Assembly: GCA_027919835.1 (NCBI GenBank) | Contig: JANVFP010000001.1 | Coordinates: 1,860,001 to 1,924,000 of the forward strand | Length of the DNA stretch: 64,000 nt | Reading direction: 5' to 3' | Origin: Lentinula raphanica | Lineage: Eukaryota > Basidiomycota > Agaricomycetes > Agaricales > Omphalotaceae | In this document: one piece after another, positions 35,431 through 47,101 of the stretch | Position numbering within the stretch: position 1 is the stretch's first letter | How the letters are laid out: every line of letters starts with the position of its first letter | Made by a program: the position numbers and the translations under genes | The notes under the pieces: generated by a model | Databases searched by the model: none | Told to the model about the DNA's origin: nothing | Seen by the model: the letters and a program-made list of their open reading frames with translations, nothing else

Positions 35431-37500
35431 ATGCTTCGAAGTTGTACGAATATGGAAATATGTAGTATTCACATGATTTCGTCAGCCGACGCTCGAGTCG
35501 TTGTTGACGACTTCTTCAAGTTGAACAGAACCATGGCGCGGTACTGGTCAATACGATTTCATGCCTTCCTCCTAGCGTGGTACATCCTTGTCAGGCTACA
35601 TTTCTGCAACGCCGTCATTATCAATACTGGAATAGTTCAATCCTCCAGTTCGAACGATTTGCTTCAGGAATTTCGACGACACTATCATGAATTCAATACA
35701 GCTGTTCACCAAGTAGCCAACGATCAAACGGATGTCTTTCATCTCCAGCTGTTGTTAGAAGACATGGGTGAATTCTCTCAGCTTGTCTCTCAGGTTCGTC
35801 ATTTAGGTCTTACCTTCTTGCACTCTTCATTGAATTTTCTCCCATGAACAGTATGCGAGTGTATTTCTAGACCAATCCGAATGGCAAATCCTTCGTGACA
35901 ATCTACAGCTCATGATACTTGATGTCCAAACTATCCGAAGCCGCCGTCTTGAGGAATCTCACCATGGCCGTCCAGAAGTCTTACAATGGTCGAGAAACGG
36001 CTCAGCCGGTCGTCCTCGAGCAGTCATTGACCCTAGCTTTCTGCAATGGGCACACACTCATCGTACTACAACCGGAATTGCTGAATTTCTCGGAATAAGC
36101 CGTAGAACGGTACGAAGATCGCTTCTAGAATATGGCCTTGTCACCCCAGGAGGTGTCCCATTTGAAGGCCAAGTTTCTATCGAGGACAACACCGATCTCA
36201 ATCCCAATCTCGAAATTCCTGCTAGCTTCCATCCTGACATTGAAAACGCAGCAACTTCAATTCCCTCATCTTCATCTAGTCGTCGCTCAAATATGTCCAA
36301 CGATACTCTTGATTCACTCGTCAGTTTACTGCGGACCCATTATCCTCGAGCAGGGATCCAGATGCTTCATGGAATGCTCCGAAGGCTCGGGCAGGTTGTT
36401 CCGTACGAAAGCATCCGCCACTCACTCATACGAGTAGATCCTGTGCACCGTGTCTTTGACCGTATTCGAATTCGTCGTCGTCGGTATAGCGTACCTGGTC
36501 CTAATTCTCTATGGCATCATGATGGCCATCATCGTGAGGATGCTTAGCATATTCGTTTTATCGATTATCTGACGTGTTCACAGGTCTAATCAGGTGGGGA
36601 ATAGTCATCCATGGATTCATCGATGGCTATTCTCGAATGATCACAGGTCTTCAAGCTGCCAACAACAATCGTCCGTCAACGGTCCTTTCGTTATTTCTCT
36701 CTGCCGCATCACAGTACGGACTTCCATCTCGGGTACGCGGCGACCACGGGGTTGAAAACGTATGGGTCGCAGCATTCATGGAACATGCTCGGGGACCAGG
36801 GCGAGGATCATACATCTGGGGACGGTATGTAGGACTCGTGATTATCATAACATACAACGCTCATTCGTATCTCAGGTCGGTACACAATGTTCGCATTGAA
36901 AGATTATGGGTCGACGTGTCGAACTACATATCACAGCGCTGGAACACTCACTTTACTCGATTAGAGGACGACCATCAGCTCGACGTGAACAACCGAAATC
37001 ATATATGGCTTCTACAGCATCTCTTTCTTCCTGTCATCAATCACTCCTTGTATTTTTGGGTCCAATCATGGAACTGCCATCGTATTTCTCAGCGCCGTGG
37101 TGATGGACCGACCCGTAGCCCGGAGGACATGTGGGGCTTTGATATGCTTTCCCAAGGAATCCGGGGCGATTCGTTAGATCAATTCACAATGAGCGATGAA
37201 GAACTTCAGGAGTTTGGAATTGATTGGGAAGGAGTTCGGGACGAGACATTGTTAGATTCCCTTCGTCAGAATTACGCACACGAGCAAGGAGCTAATACAT
37301 GGCATGGACAACACGGACCTCCGGCACAGCTCAACTCCGTAGAGGTTGAGCCCCCTTCAGGTTCAATGACAGCTGATCAAATACAACGGATGGACGAAGT
37401 CATTGACTCGCTAGACCGAAGTTCTAATGAAGGTGATGTAGTGAATCTGTGGCGCACTGGGCTTGTACATGCTCGAACTACCTGTCCTCACGCTTTCTAG
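35431..37500 (+). CDS. DDE integrase/transposase (IS3/retroviral-like), copy 2, intact
   Basis: Predicted to cut and join element ends. Exons 35431-35793, 35852-36533, 36584-36824 and 36876-37500 sum to 637 codons. The first start is uncertain; an ATG 33 codons later is an alternative. Residues 193-215 (TTGIAEFLGISRRTVRRSLLEYG) form a helix-turn-helix like the resolvase/IS3 type. The catalytic core spans introns: WHHDGHHRLIRWG with D345, then [22 protein letters not shown] with D402, and SVHNVRIERLW with E437. The 34-residue gap between the last two matches the D,D(35)E integrase signature. A conserved-looking MWGFDMLSQGIRG block follows, then an acidic, probably flexible tail. Joining the last two exons restores GRSVHNVRIERLW, which supports the intron. 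This is the only intact integrase in the window. Confidence 0.88.
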
Positions 37501-38018
37501 TCATCAGAACTCTTACAGTATGTTTCTCAATTATTCCCTATCGTCTTATTTTTTTTTTGTTTTGCAGCTGTGCCAGAATAGCATTACTTGGTATTGTGTA
37601 TGTCGAATCTCCTTTGTTTTTCATGTATATATCGCCATCCAGTTGTCTTGATATGCCCAAGGTGTGTGATAAACAGCATTCACAAAGTACCCACTTAATT
37701 CTTTCTGTGTAGCTCTTACGGCTGGTGCGGTCATTGATTCCAATGATTGTTGTTCCCCATACCGTTCCCGTATACGATACATTTGCTTTGCCCCACCAAA
37801 CGTGTTGAACGAATATCTGCCATGCTCCTCTCCTCCTCCTAGTTATCAAATCTGGTTCAACCCTCTCAACCTCGTATATTCGTCCCTCATCGACGCCGCA
37901 TTGCTCTTCTTACTGACGAGAAAGTAATGCGGTTGGACTCGTACTCGCGTTACGGCGCCTAAACGTTTTCCACGCTCATTCGATTGCTACTTCCCTTGAC
38001 CATCTCTTCTATACTTGC

Positions 38019-38320
38019 ATGCGTACCCTCTCTACCTCACAAACGATGCCTCGCCGACGATCAAAACGGACCGATAACAGATTTCATCCCTATCCGATGA
38101 CCCAAAGAAAACAGGTAACGGAAATCGTTGCCTTGCTGTTTACCTTCAGACTGACAAACGCCGTCAGAAACATGAACCTGAGTACCTCTTCGACAACTGG
38201 ATGTACCTCGACAACTGGATGTTCTTCGACAACTGGATGTTCTGGAATTTCGTGCGTGGTTACTTCAATTGTTATAGTATTGTCCTCATTCACCACTCAG
38301 GTCGCTATTCTTTATCCTGA
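38019..38320 (+). CDS. Possible small gene D with FDNWM repeats (copy 2)
   Basis: Identical in sequence to the copy 1 candidate, with the same 35-base intron ambiguity. A weak call. Confidence 0.3.
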
Positions 38321-38997
38321 ACGCTTTGGGCCCCGCTAGACTCTACTCCAAACCATCGCTTGATTCATATGATCAAAAGGAGAAGGCATCTTGGTATGAC
38401 TATGCACCAATCTCAGAACGAATTCGCCTGACTTTCGTACTATGTTCGTTCAGAAACCACGAAACCAAACCACATTCCATAGTCCTCAACGTGTCGACCT
38501 TCACCCGTTTCCTTCGTTAACCTCCGTTTACGGATATGCGGTCGGTGGTGGTTCTCGTTGTATCGTGCCCGTCTTGCCATATTTGTGCTATTGTATCTCA
38601 GTGCTATATCTATATTGATGATCTTGGCTTGTAACAGTGGTTCAGTAAGTCTTACAAGGTTTCTATTGCTCAGAAAGTATGAGTCGTCATGAAAATCGGC
38701 GCCTAAGAATGTCTTTAAGTAACCCGTTCCTCAACATCCAAGTAATCTCAATTCTCATTCAGCCTTTCTCGATTCTAACACTCTTTTTTCTTCATCTAGA
38801 TGGCAAGAAGCAAAGAAATCGTTCCCGGCGCTGAACGTTTCTCCCTCACCCAGGTCGCTGCAAAGTGCGGTCTGTGAAAAATCCGAAAAGCCTGCTATCG
38901 AGCCCACGCCGGAAACCGTAGAAAACTCCCTCGGCGGTGACACAAACGGTGGCAAGTGTCTCGTCCCCACCTCCAAAGCACCTCGATTCTAGTCTGC

Positions 38998-39705
38998 AGA
39001 GGACGGCCACCAACCAAAGAAGAGCCGTAAGAGCGCTAAATCGACCAAGCTTCACTCTTCAATAACGCCTTGCACTGTCTTGATTCTGCTGGAAGGACCA
39101 AACCGAGAATATTGGCATCGAAATGGAGTTGGATTTGAAATCATCGAAGAGAGGTCAGACTATGCTTCGACGACGTAAGACTTATGATAACATGCTTCTG
39201 TACTATGAATCGTTCAATTCTACTTTGCAGAGGACGTCCGCCAACCAAAGGAGATCCGTAAAACCGCTAAACCGACCAAGCTCTACCCTCATTGCCACCA
39301 TCTTCTACTTTGAAGAGGACGTCCGCCAACCAAAGGAGAGCCGTAAAACCGCTAAACCGACCAAGCTCCACCCTCATCGCCGCCATCAAGAAAATTGAGA
39401 ACCTTGGCAAATACCTCAAGTTGTCTTGGGTTTTGTCCAAGGGCCAGTATCCTCAGAGATGGTTTTCTAAGCATCGGAATGGAGCTGGATTGGAGATTAT
39501 CATCAAAGAGAGGTCAAATTCTGCTTCGACGACGTAGGACTTATGATAACATGCTTCTGTACTATGAATCGTTCTTTATATTTTCTAGTATCCTCACGAG
39601 ATGGTTTTCTGAGCATCGGAAAGGAGCTGGATTGGAGATTATCAAGCAGAGGTCCAATTCTGCTTCAACGACGTAGGACTTATGATAACATGCTTCTGCA
39701 CTATA
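38998..39705 (+). repeat. Degenerate direct-repeat region near right end (copy 2)
   Basis: Same interleaved 85-bp and 142-bp spaced repeats as in copy 1, apparently unchanged. Confidence 0.65.
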
Positions 39706-40148
39706 ATATATTGATAGAACAGGCGGGCCAATCATTACTAGTCAACATGCGAAAGTATCGCATCTTGTTGCCAGAACCATCAGTCTCTACACTCGATTCA
39801 TGAGTCTTTTTGAACGGATTCGTTGTTCATTGGCCACTGTTGAAAGTCTTCAGGTCAGGACTCAATGTAAAACGACCACTGTGGAAAGTCTGCATATCAT
39901 AACTCAAAGTAAACCGAATATTGAGAGGAGTAAATATGTTCTTTCCAATTCTGAGAAGTCTTATGTCAATAACACTGAGTAAATACTCATTACACTCAAG
40001 TCAAAACTCAAAGTTTCAATGTCTATTTGAGTATTAGTCTCTAGTGAGAAGTCTTTGTTGTGATTTCAGTCGAAAGTCAGCGGTTGCGGCAGCGGAACTC
40101 GGTCCAAGTCGATACCGAAAGTGTGAGAACGGGTCAAAGTCAAATAAA

Positions 40149-40168
40149 GTCCCAAAATAGCTGTCATA
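40149..40168 (-). repeat. Right terminal inverted repeat, outer end of block
   Basis: Ends GTCCCAAAATAGCTGTCATA, and is followed directly by the right copy of ATCAGG. Confidence 0.85.
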
Positions 40169-40174
40169 ATCAGG
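40169..40174. repeat. Target-site duplication, right copy (ATCAGG)
   Basis: Matches 8837-8842. The pair brackets both tandem copies together. Confidence 0.85.
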
Positions 40175-41160
40175 GAGTCAGAAGAGTAACTGTACAGGTC
40201 AAGACTGGGTGAAGATTATTCCCACGTGTCAACTTTTCCTTCTGTACACGTCGGGCGCCTAACGTTCCCATCCGTCTCTCCTCATGAGCGCGTGCAATCC
40301 TCGTACTCGCCTACCCCGCCCGCTATATAGAGCACCCAGGTATCAGGCTCTGCACCTTTTAGTCCGCTGCGTTTTGCTGTGCCCGAAGATAGACTGATGA
40401 ATAATTCCAGAATCAAGTCATTCCGGTATGCTAATTCGTCTTTCACCACATTCAAGTTGGCTTATAAACTCTACAATATAGCCCGAAGCGATTCGGAAAA
40501 TTCATATTTGCCCTTACGAGGTTCTTTCTTTCTATGTATTCCGCGATAGGAACTATGACATCGCATCCCCGGGTCGTGAACTCAAAAGAGTCGATTGCTA
40601 TAAATACCCTCTCTGCACCAAATTCGGTCTGTCACCGACAGGGAATGTAGGCGAGTCAGCCTCTTTGGAAAAACTATACCAGATACAGACATAGGTAGGC
40701 TAGACTGCCTGCGGCGGTAGCCGGATGTCGTCGAATGTTGGCTAGAATCCGGAAGAGAGGGTTTTTACGCTCCCATGGATGTCCGAATCCAAACAGGGTT
40801 GGATCTTGCGGAATTCTACGATCTTTTATCCGTCACCAGCTCGAACGTTGCGCTCAGTCTGCATTTATTCTAAAAGTAGTTCGAGAAATCCCAAGGGGCA
40901 ACTTAAACATATGCTTGCACCATTAGCTTGTCGTAAGTGATGATCTCTTTTCACACTCTACTTACCCGCCTTTTGCTTACCCGATAAAAACTGATATTCT
41001 CAGTTCTCAAACGACATATCTGTTGCTCACACTACTGCGGGAAGGAAGTTGGAAGAAGAACCAGAGTACAGAATGCCAACCTTACACTGTGATCCCCGCT
41101 CGCCTTCGAAAATGTTCTTAACCCGCCTCGACCCCATTTCATCTGTTCGCTTTGCACCTC
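40175..41160. other. Host sequence right of the block, no clear gene
   Basis: A TATA-like tatatag lies at 40324-40330 on the plus strand, followed by short frames only (one from 40735, 63 codons, unrecognised). It may hold the promoter and 5' leader of the next gene, or a decayed gene. Confidence 0.4.
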
Positions 41161-42444
41161 ATGGGCCAGCTCTCGTTGCAGAAGACATTTCTCATTGCTC
41201 CGTATATTGAGGTACGGCGCATTTCTACTCCAGTTCGTTTGTATGTTACTGACTTCTTCCTCAGGGTATTGTGTATGGTCTGTGGCTAGTCGGCCTGCGT
41301 TATCTTGATAGACTCAAATGAGCTCAGGAATCTTCGCTGCTATTTTCGCTTTTACTATGTGCATTCATTATTCGAAAATCATCAATGGCAGTCCGCATCT
41401 TGGCCGACACAGTAATGTAAAAATCCCTCGGGACTTTCTGATCACCGACAGTGACCGCGAACCTCTCTAGGTCATGATTGGTATTTCCTCCGTGATGTTT
41501 TTCATTGCGACCTTTCATATGGCGATCAATGCTTATCGGATGGTAGAGGGGTATGTCGATCATGCCCAAGGACCAGGAGGTGCATCGGCATATATGTCCA
41601 ACTTGCGATCATGGCATTATATTCTCAAAGATGTACTCTATGCAACTCAAGAAAATCTAGGCATCGGCGCTGCGGTGAGTATATGCTTTGAGCTAGGCTG
41701 TTCCGGCATCTCAATTCTTAGCTGAAGATATATCGCTGTTGGGTGCTTTGGAGCTACAATTTGAAGATTATCCTGTTTCCCTCAGTGTTGTTGATCGTTA
41801 ACATCGGTGCGTAGAATAGTTATTTATGATACAGAGTGTTCATGCGTACTATCACTCTTCCAGTCGCCGGCTACATGGTCTGTGGACTATATCACACTGT
41901 CTCGTCCACTGGCACCAATACAGTTTTCAGTCCCCTTTTGACGACATGGATTAAGATCTTCTTCTCGCTCACAGTGGCTTCAAATATCGTCACTACTTCT
42001 CTTACGAGCTATCGAATCTGGAATACTCACCGCCAATCGGCGATGTATACCGGCCTTGAAGGTGATCATCGGCTCAAGTCAGTCTTAAGGATCTTGGTCG
42101 AATCGGCGGCTCTACAGCTCGTGGTTCAAATCTTTCTTTTGGCCTTGTATACTTCGGGTATCAATGCCCAATATATCATACTCGAGAGTATAGCTTCGAT
42201 CGTTGTAAGTGTAACGGCTTCCTGAAGCTGAGTCTACTGACCATCTATCTCCCTTGTTCTGCAGGGTATCACGTTCAATGCCTTAACCATCAGGATCAAA
42301 CTCGAGTCTATGAGCACAACAGAAGTTCACAGCGATGTAGAGGGGGCTACACAGACGATTGGTAGAATGCCTACGCGCCGGCTTCAGGTTCATGTGGAAC
42401 TTGAACACAGAGTCGAAGATGATCTTAGCGTTCATTCTAAGTGA
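41161..42444 (+). CDS. Seven-helix membrane protein of an Agaricomycete family
   Basis: Hydrophobic multi-exon protein, probably about 300-340 residues with seven membrane helices. Start at 41161 (MGQLSLQKTFLIAPYIE), first intron at 41212, last exon ending at 42444. Typical features of the large uncharacterised basidiomycete family are present: IYRCWVLWS after an intron at about 41670-41725, SLTSYRIWNTHRQ in a cytoplasmic loop, and ALTIRIKLES just after the last helix, followed by a hydrophilic tail. Borders of the second and third introns (41250-41475) are not settled. The ligand or role is unknown; such proteins are often guessed to be receptors. It converges on the terpene synthase gene, with only 139 bases between them. 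Confidence 0.7.
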
Positions 42445-42583
42445 AGAACAGCTCCTTGTATAATAAGAACTACGACCCGTACGGTGACGGTACGCGTCAC
42501 TTACACAGAAAGAAATAACATCACTTTATATCATTTACTATCAGTACATCGCCGATTTGATTGACAACCTATTCATTGACAGC

Positions 42584-43667
42584 CTATTCGGAACCAAAAC
42601 CAAGCTCGTTCAGATGATACCTGCTGTCCAGGCTGGTGTGGAAATATACATAGCCCGCGGCGAACTTTTTGTAGGCATCGAGTGCTTTGGGGTCGGGCTC
42701 CAGAATATGTGTGATCTTTTGATGAGCCTCAACTGTTTCGTGAATGAGTGAGTGAAATGCATGGCTTTGGCTGCAACCGCGAGCAAAAGCTATCAAGGAT
42801 ATGTGGTTGACAGTTTCTTCTGCTAGTTCTTCTTTGTAGAAGGATAGAATATCACTGCGAGGGAGGGGGGGGCAATGAGTATACAGTGCCAGACTCAGTA
42901 CTAGTCTTCAGAGACGCTTACTTGACATTGACAATGAAAATCATTAAGCTGGGAAGAGCCTGGATATAGGATCCCACTGGAACCTCCGGAGGGAATATGG
43001 CTAGAGCATATAATTCACTAGCACCAGACATGATCCTGCTGAAAGCGGGATAGTTATCTGCATAAACAGAAACCTATTCCATATCGCAATCAGTTGTCTT
43101 CAAAAGATGATCGAGTTCGAAGTAATCACCGGTAAACCTTTCGTCTGATCTTCGATCAAAAGTGCATTGATCAGGTTCAGAGTCGATGTGACCATGATGT
43201 TGGCGGTGACTCGAGGGAAGTGATGCGGAATTTCAAGAATGAGCTCTGCAAATCCATCCAGCGCACGATCTTGCTGGGGTTCATTGCGCATCAGTCGTTC
43301 ACAGAACAGCGCCACAGCCTCGGTATCTTTCATGAATACGTCGTCGCAATAGATGGCACAGGCGGTATACAGAGCCATCCAAACAAGAACGGATTTATCT
43401 TCGAGATGGGTGTAGCTTGTCGTAGCAATGCAAACACCTTGCGGGATGAAGGGTCTGAGAGGGTCAGGCCCATCGGCCATGTATCCTCGTTTCGTTGCTT
43501 CGTCAAAGCACAGAGCCAAAAAGGCCTCATCCATCGGTATTTTTCGGTATGGGACTGAGCACCTTGAGAGGAAAGTCCGTAGGGCAAAGACAATCTCTTC
43601 TTTCTGCGAAATCTTCAGAAATTCGAACACAATCATTGAGTACTTTGTAACTTACCGCAACCCTCAT
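42584..43667 (-). CDS. TRI5-like (trichodiene synthase family) sesquiterpene synthase
   Basis: Class I terpene cyclase that would ionise farnesyl diphosphate in the cytosol to make a sesquiterpene. Exons 43667-43656, 43603-43138, 43057-42922 and 42854-42584 sum to 295 codons. The aspartate-rich metal site is CDDVFMKD. The second site is NDILSFYKEE, interrupted by an intron after the first asparagine codon, as an NSE-type triad (N, S, E). The C-terminus FHTSLDSRYHLNELGF is also typical. At 294 residues it is shorter than trichodiene synthase (about 380), so it may lack an N-terminal segment; the 12-base first exon is the weakest part of the model. The product cannot be predicted. Neighbouring dehydrogenase 45278-46638 could act on it. 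Confidence 0.8.
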
Positions 43668-43753
43668 TGTGTGTATTTTTCTTTTGTCGGATAGTCGTAG
43701 AGATACAAGTGGTCCAGAGAGATTCACTGTGTTTTTGAGGATACGTATGTAGA

Positions 43754-43761
43754 CTTTTATA
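43754..43761 (-). promoter_or_regulatory. TATA box of the terpene synthase
   Basis: TATAAAAG on the minus strand about 90 bases upstream of the proposed ATG at 43667. It supports this start over any exon further upstream. Confidence 0.55.
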
Positions 43762-43770
43762 CTCTCGGAA

Positions 43771-44145
43771 TTATCTTGCATCATCTGGCTTCGAAAAATG
43801 AAAATAAAAAAAGTCATACCAGCGTATGCCATTAGGAGTAAACGAAGCGCGATTCATGTGGATATTGATAGCTTCAAATTCTATCCGACTTTCTTTTCGA
43901 GCTTTCCGCGAGCGAAGGAAAGAAGGAAGAACGGCCAAGCCTTTGGCTCCCAGAATCGCAACATCTATAGCACGAACCTTCTCATGAATATAAGGGTCTT
44001 GGTCCTCATAATCTGCGAGCAAGTCTTGGTGGAATAGGCGAGTCTGCAAGCAGATGAGTTTCACTATTGATGATCGCCACTCCCTATCACTCTCCCGTAT
44101 CAGTTTACCTTCCATGGACGACTTGATACTGCATGCAATATGCAT
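43771..44145 (-). other. Unassigned open stretch upstream of the terpene synthase
   Basis: The minus strand is open for over 100 codons, with a hydrophilic sequence including LLADYEDQDPYIHEKVRAID and ending TPNGIRW before a possible GTATGA donor. I do not recognise it. It may be an exon or remnant of another gene. Confidence 0.25.
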
Positions 44146-45277
44146 ACATAAAGCGGGTACTCACGAGTGAATGACATTACCTATGAAGGACATGCATAGC
44201 TTATCTCGGACACTGCATGTTGTAACACGACTGTAAGGCAATCTATTCTCATCCGTCATACTCGCACCACTGATTGTCATGCCACAACTTGCTACCTTCC
44301 AGACGTCAATCGATGGATTCAGCAGACGATTTTAGAAAATTTCGGAGCTGTCCTTCGCATTTCCAGTTGAAACGGAATCTGGTCTAAAATTGCGCAATTC
44401 TCTAGAGTCCATGTCTGCAACTAACATCCTGGCCTATGAGAATCCCATTCATCAGAAATACATTCTCCTTGAACGACGGCAAGGGAGCTAAGTACCTGTT
44501 TACCATCTCCTGGTCCAGATACTGATTATATTGCGAAGCTCAAGCCAGTCTCATTCAGTACTATGCCCCCCTAATGAAGACGGAGAGGTGGAGAACTGAA
44601 GATCATTAGTTAATAATTTGCGCACTGAGGATACACATTTGCATGGGCCCAGGCATATGTCCTGAGTCTAAAGGAGGAGGTAGGAGGAATCTCTCAAACT
44701 CCAGACATCAGGAGATTACATGTCCGTGTCAGTACTGAACTCGACTCTTGGTGTTGATGTCAGACTCGCCGGAGTTCAAGACGATCTGACATCAACACCA
44801 ACCTTACCTACTATATTTCTGCCTACCCTCCAGCGCAGAGATTGTACGCTGAAGCGAGTCTGACTCCAAGGCCTGAGCGTCGAATACTGAGTCGGAGCAA
44901 GTCGGGAGCAGGTTGAGTACCAAGGAATACAGCACGGAGTGGCAGTTGAAGCTGCCAGGAGAATAACCTTGTTTACGTAATATTTTGCAATGTCGAAGCG
45001 ACGAACCGGCGACGAAGCCGCTTCGCTTCAGCGCTTAATTGACTTCAGAGCGCTTTAGTTCTCAACTTATCATCGTCAAGGACCCAAGGTTATATTCCTT
45101 GATATGATCATATCCTTGTGTGTAGGTGTGTATCTTAGCCGGAATATTTCGCATCTCAACTCGAACATCCACCATGGGCAAGTTTGGTCCACCCTCAAGT
45201 TCGTGCATCTCGCTTTTCTGTTATTTCATGACTCAAGCAGTGTAAATGCAGAATGGCTGAAAGATCAACGAGAGACG
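44146..45277. other. Intergenic, divergent promoters
   Basis: Contains a perfect 15-bp inverted repeat (listed separately) and an imperfect palindromic stretch around 44990-45060. I see no gene in it. Confidence 0.45.
44750..44799. repeat. Perfect 15-bp inverted repeat with 20-base loop
   Basis: GGTGTTGATGTCAGA (44750-44764) pairs with TCTGACATCAACACC (44785-44799). It lies between the terpene synthase and the dehydrogenase. Confidence 0.8.
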
Positions 45278-46638
45278 ATGCCGCTACAAAGCAAGGACTT
45301 ATCTGAGCGCATCATTCTCGTGGTTGGCGGGAATACTGGTCTAGGCTTGGAAGGTCAATTTGCAGTCAACATATCTCTGGTTTTTGACTCGACAATTTCC
45401 CACAGCGTCAAGACATTTGGCAGCAATGAAGCCTCAAAGGCTCATTATTGCTTGTCGCGATGCTACCAGAGGCAAGAATGCTGTCAACGGTATGTGAACC
45501 TCGTGCCTGTTCATACCCTCAGTCATTGCTCTCTAACATACTCAAAACTCTCACCGGTGACTAGACATTGAACGCACGACGGGAGTTGAATCGATTGAGC
45601 TTGCTCTTGTCGACCTCACAGATTTCAAGTCAATTCCTTCTTTCGTAGAGCTCCTGAGAACCAGCTTAGGTATCAGTCGAATTGATGCTATCCTTCTCAA
45701 CGCGGGTATGATGACCCCGAACTTTCAACTCACGAAAGACGGGTGGGAGACAACGTGTGTATAACAGATTACCGATTCAAGACTCTACTTGATCGTTCTC
45801 CATAGCCTCCAAACCAATTACATTGGAACAGCTCTACTGGCTTTCCACCTCCTTCCTTTCCTCTTACATAGTCCCCTCGATGGCTTTACTCCTCGCCTTG
45901 TATTCGTAGGCTCAGAGGTTCACTATTTCGTTTCCAAGGTTAAACAGGAAGAGTCTCAAAATATCCTCCTCGCTCTGAACGACAGAAAAACGGCTGCGAT
46001 GTCGCAGAGATACTATATCACCAAGAGTGAGAGCCAAAATTGTTTCGGCATCAAGATAAACATCCTAACTTCTTCGAAATAGCACTAAACCTATTCTTTG
46101 CTCGTTCTCTTGCCTCAAAGATATCCCACAAGAAACTTATAATTACTTCCACCAACCCCGGATTTTGCAAATCTGGTGTATGTACTCTCACTGTCATTTC
46201 CTCCCGCTGTGTATACACCCCTAACTGTTCACTGGTTTGCATTGTCCAGTTGATCCGGAATTCCAACCCAGTACAACTGCTTGCTCTTAAAGCCGCCACA
46301 TTTCTACTCTCACGATCAACCGAAATGGGTTCCCGCTGTCTCGTTCATGCCTTACTCAGTGATAATGCTGATGCAATACATGGGAAGTACCTAAACAATT
46401 GTAGAGTCGAAGAAGAGAGTGATTTTGTGCTGTCGGAAGATGGACAACGGGTGCAAGCGCGAGTTTGGGTGAGGATACTTATTTTCTCTCTTCCGATGGA
46501 ATCTGCGTTCTCATTGCTCGACGCATAATCATTTCTCCTCCTACTTTTTTGACCTAGAATGAGTTATCTGATGTTCTATTCAAGGTTGATCCCCGTGTAA
46601 AGGATATTGTTGAGAAGTACTTGGTTGAAACACGGTGA
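45278..46638 (+). CDS. Short-chain dehydrogenase/reductase
   Basis: NAD(P)-dependent oxidoreductase of the classical SDR superfamily, retinol-dehydrogenase-like. The start at 45278 (MPLQSKDLSERIILVVGG) is a minimum; the frame is open further upstream and an ATG at 45174 could begin an extra exon. Rossmann motif GGNTGLGLE (TGxxxGxG type), LNAG (NNAG type), and catalytic YYITK are all present. Exons include 45278-45353, 45406-45489, 45565-45754 and 45806 to about 46028; joining them gives an unbroken reading frame. The end at 46636-46638 follows VEKYLVETR. Length is about 330 residues, normal for the group. The substrate is unknown; its position near the terpene synthase makes a tailoring role possible. 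Confidence 0.8.
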
Positions 46639-47101
46639 TGTAAGTCAGTAATAGTGCACAGAATCTCACCATCCATGCGGGACTCAAGAAATCTCTAAAT
46701 TTGTCTGTTTTCTATCATCCTGTATGTATTTACGGAACCTTCACCGTGTGGTCATTGCCTTGAGTTGAGGTAACGTCGTGATTCAGAGCATGTTCCAAGA
46801 CGATATCAGTACTCACACAATCTCTGTGTCTGTGTATAGGACACAAACTGCTGGAAAAATCATTTCCGTTCAAGAATATGCAATCGATATCATCAAGATG
46901 TCTCCTGTTGAGCAACTACTTTACCTTGATCATCAGCTAGCTACCAGTATCAACATACGACGAATTTGGGAAAATGCTTCACATTCCGAAGCCTTTTCTA
47001 TGCTTGCGATTCTCATAGTTGGAGTAAGTTTTGTGCTCCCGGTTCATACTCCACAAAGTTCTTGACCTTCCCCTAGAAGCACCTCGATCCGACAAGAACC
47101 A
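46639..47101. other. Intergenic, no clear gene
   Basis: One frame from 46778 to 47065 is open, with a hydrophobic end (AFSMLAILIVG). It overlaps the presumed promoter of the next gene and I do not treat it as a gene. Confidence 0.4.

Larger units (their letters stand above)
26104..40168 (+). mobile_element. Integrase-type DNA transposon, copy 2 (left end truncated)
   Basis: Second tandem copy, 14,065 bases, same orientation as copy 1. It lacks the terminal 36 bases of the left repeat unit (78 relative to the doubled left end of copy 1) but has a complete right end at 40149-40168. The integrase is uninterrupted. Genes B and C carry single-base deletions. By eye I found about eight differences from copy 1 besides the foldback insert: C/T at 11344/28527, G6/G5 at 12186/29369, A/G at 13217/30399, G4/G3 at 17867/35049, a T run, and single substitutions near 23866 and 24328. 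Without an intact left repeat this copy may not be able to move alone. Confidence 0.85.

Noticed and set aside
8843..40168. Two 14-kb direct repeats read as long terminal repeats or a plain segmental duplication
   Set aside because: The repeats encode the same genes, have inverted ends and share one 6-bp target duplication, and there is no reverse transcriptase or unique internal region between them.
8843..40168. Starship, Helitron, Polinton or KDZ-type element
   Set aside because: No tyrosine recombinase captain, Rep/helicase, protein-primed polymerase, capsid or packaging ATPase was seen; the only recombinase is a D,D(34)E integrase with inverted ends and a 6-bp duplication.
8843..40168. 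Tandem duplication as a pure assembly artefact
   Set aside because: Not fully excluded, but the copies differ by a 3.1-kb insertion and several substitutions, and the junction has a precise right end against a trimmed left end, which is hard to produce by misassembly. Long reads would settle it.
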